In this document: positions 63,293-64,000 of the stretch, piece after piece
Layout of the letters: the number at the start of each line of letters is the position of its first letter
How positions within the stretch are numbered: the stretch's first letter is position 1
Assembly (NCBI RefSeq): GCF_023515955.1
Contig: NZ_CP097322.1
Location: 62,001-126,000, forward strand
Length of the DNA stretch: 64,000 nt
From: Streptomyces sp. RerS4
Lineage (GTDB): Bacteria; Actinomycetota; Actinomycetes; Streptomycetales; Streptomycetaceae
Direction of reading: 5' to 3'
Translations under genes and position numbers: made by a program
The notes under the pieces: model-generated
What the model was told of the DNA's origin: nothing
Database searches by the model: none
The model's input: only the letters and a program-made list of their open reading frames with translations

Positions 63293-63588
63293 CGCCTCGC
63301 CTGATGAGAGCTGCGGCTACCGGGACCGCGACGGGCTGCGCGATACACGCGGACAACACAGTGGAAGGCGCCACTGGCCATACGAAGCAGACATGCATGC
63401 GGAAACTCACCGTGAACGCCGCGAGCCGGATCGGGCCGCCGGTGGCCGAGCTTGCGGCAGCCCCATGAACACACGCACCGTTGTGGTCCTGGTGCCTTGT
63501 CGGCGACTGTCCGCAGCCTGACCACCCAACCCGGCGAGCCTTCCCGGTCAGGGTCTCCAGGACCTTGTTCATCAGCCTGAGCGATACC
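63293..63588. other. no supported gene
   Basis: About 300 bp between the CHAT module and the truncated HIT gene, with no coding pattern. Confidence 0.4.
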
Positions 63589-63894
63589 TCATGAGACAGA
63601 TTTGAACTGCCTCAAGAATAGGTGGAACTGGGTCTGCGTTCCGTGGGTGCCCTTGGACGTGATGAGGTTCGCGTGCTCGTGTTCGGCCATCAGCTCGGCT
63701 GCGCGGCGCATCACGCTCGCGGTCACCTCGGGGTTCTCTCCCGCGTCCTGGACGTGGACGTGGGGCAGGACCAGGACGTGCTCGGGGTGAACCCCGCCGG
63801 AGCGGGGGCGGATCGCTATGGCGTCGTCCCACTCCCGGACGACGGCAGCCGGGGCGGTCCCGGCGGCGATGGAACAGAAGGCGCAGTGAGTCAT
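63589..63894 (-). pseudogene. HIT family protein lacking the histidine triad
   Basis: 101 codons: CAFCSIAAGTAPAAVVREWD, AIAIRPRSGGVHPEHVLVLP, VHVQDAGENPEVTASVMRRA, NLITSKGTHGTQTQFHL, then FLRQFKSVS-stop. HIT proteins continue HxHxHxxP after this point; here the second and third His and the rest are replaced, so the active site is lost. The sequence change suggests a deletion or insertion at about 63612. Confidence 0.7.
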
Positions 63895-64000
63895 GTCGGG
63901 ACTCCTTGGTTCGGTCGACGGGTCGGTGACGGGCGCAGCGAAGCAGCGGAAGGTGACGGAGCAGCGGGCGCACAGGTGGTCGTGGCGGGCCTGGATGCCG
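63895..64000 (-). CDS. C-terminal end of a Cys/His-rich small protein (partial, window edge)
   Basis: The frame of the HIT gene is open upstream to the window edge and reads GIQARHDHLCARCSVTFRCF, then AAPVTDPSTEPRSPD before the HIT start. The GIxARHDxxCARC pattern resembles small zinc-binding proteins of Streptomyces plasmids. Whether it is fused to or separate from the HIT gene cannot be seen here. Confidence 0.3.

Overview
The window is GC-rich (about 70% by eye), with third-position G/C bias, GTG and TTG starts, lipobox and regulator types, and IS5/IS110/Tn3-type elements typical of an actinomycete, most likely Streptomyces. It looks like an accessory region (chromosome arm, genomic island or linear plasmid): mostly small regulators, orphan conserved hypotheticals, broken genes, insertion sequences, a complete CRISPR-Cas system and candidate conflict systems. 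Every call comes from reading the sequence; no database search was run.

Layout. 1-2771: a minus-strand operon (small membrane protein, sigma-region-4-like protein, a WWQYAAGAG-domain protein, a frameshifted nuclease-like gene). 3364-17395: a complete type I-E CRISPR-Cas locus. Array 1 (39 repeats, 4102-6470, minus) lies just downstream of cas2; the genes cas3-cse1-cse2-cas7e-cas5e-cas6e-cas1-cas2 all run on the minus strand; array 2 (6 repeats, 16116-16441, plus) lies beyond cas3. Both leader-distal ends run into genes that lack their 5' part. Between cas3 and cse1 sits the most interesting element: a two-repeat degenerate mini-array (12968-13053) on the plus strand. It keeps the Cas6e-type hairpins and the 8-nt crRNA handle, and its spacer seed matches, next to an AAG motif, a site inside the likely cse1 promoter (13115-13125). 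This is the architecture of a Cascade-guided autorepressor (CreR-like) or a CreTA-type RNA.

17374-31704: hypotheticals, three copies of one small Cys/His-rich gene family (two broken), an IS5-type element with a passenger gene, decayed IS110/IS5 pieces, two IS5-type elements abutting at a shared TAA, an IclR-like fusion regulator, and a PrimPol-like gene. 31828-43643: more ordinary regulatory and metabolic genes (XRE regulators, lipoprotein, PAS-GAF-PP2C phosphatase, TetR with its target pair, a two-component system, PAP2 phosphatase).

43601-50545: an orphan TniB-TniQ pair, Nudix hydrolase, Tn3 transposase remnant and a possible MITE. 50643-53453: XRE/PPC genes divergent from a small candidate RiPP cluster (precursor with a duplicated LTRRLDHSVPDG motif, truncated modifying enzyme). 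53780-56769: a STAND (NLR-like) ATPase with TPRs and a small membrane partner. 58255-63292: a three-gene CHAT-protease module. Several conserved genes are split by single-base indels in G/C runs, so some apparent pseudogenes may be assembly errors.
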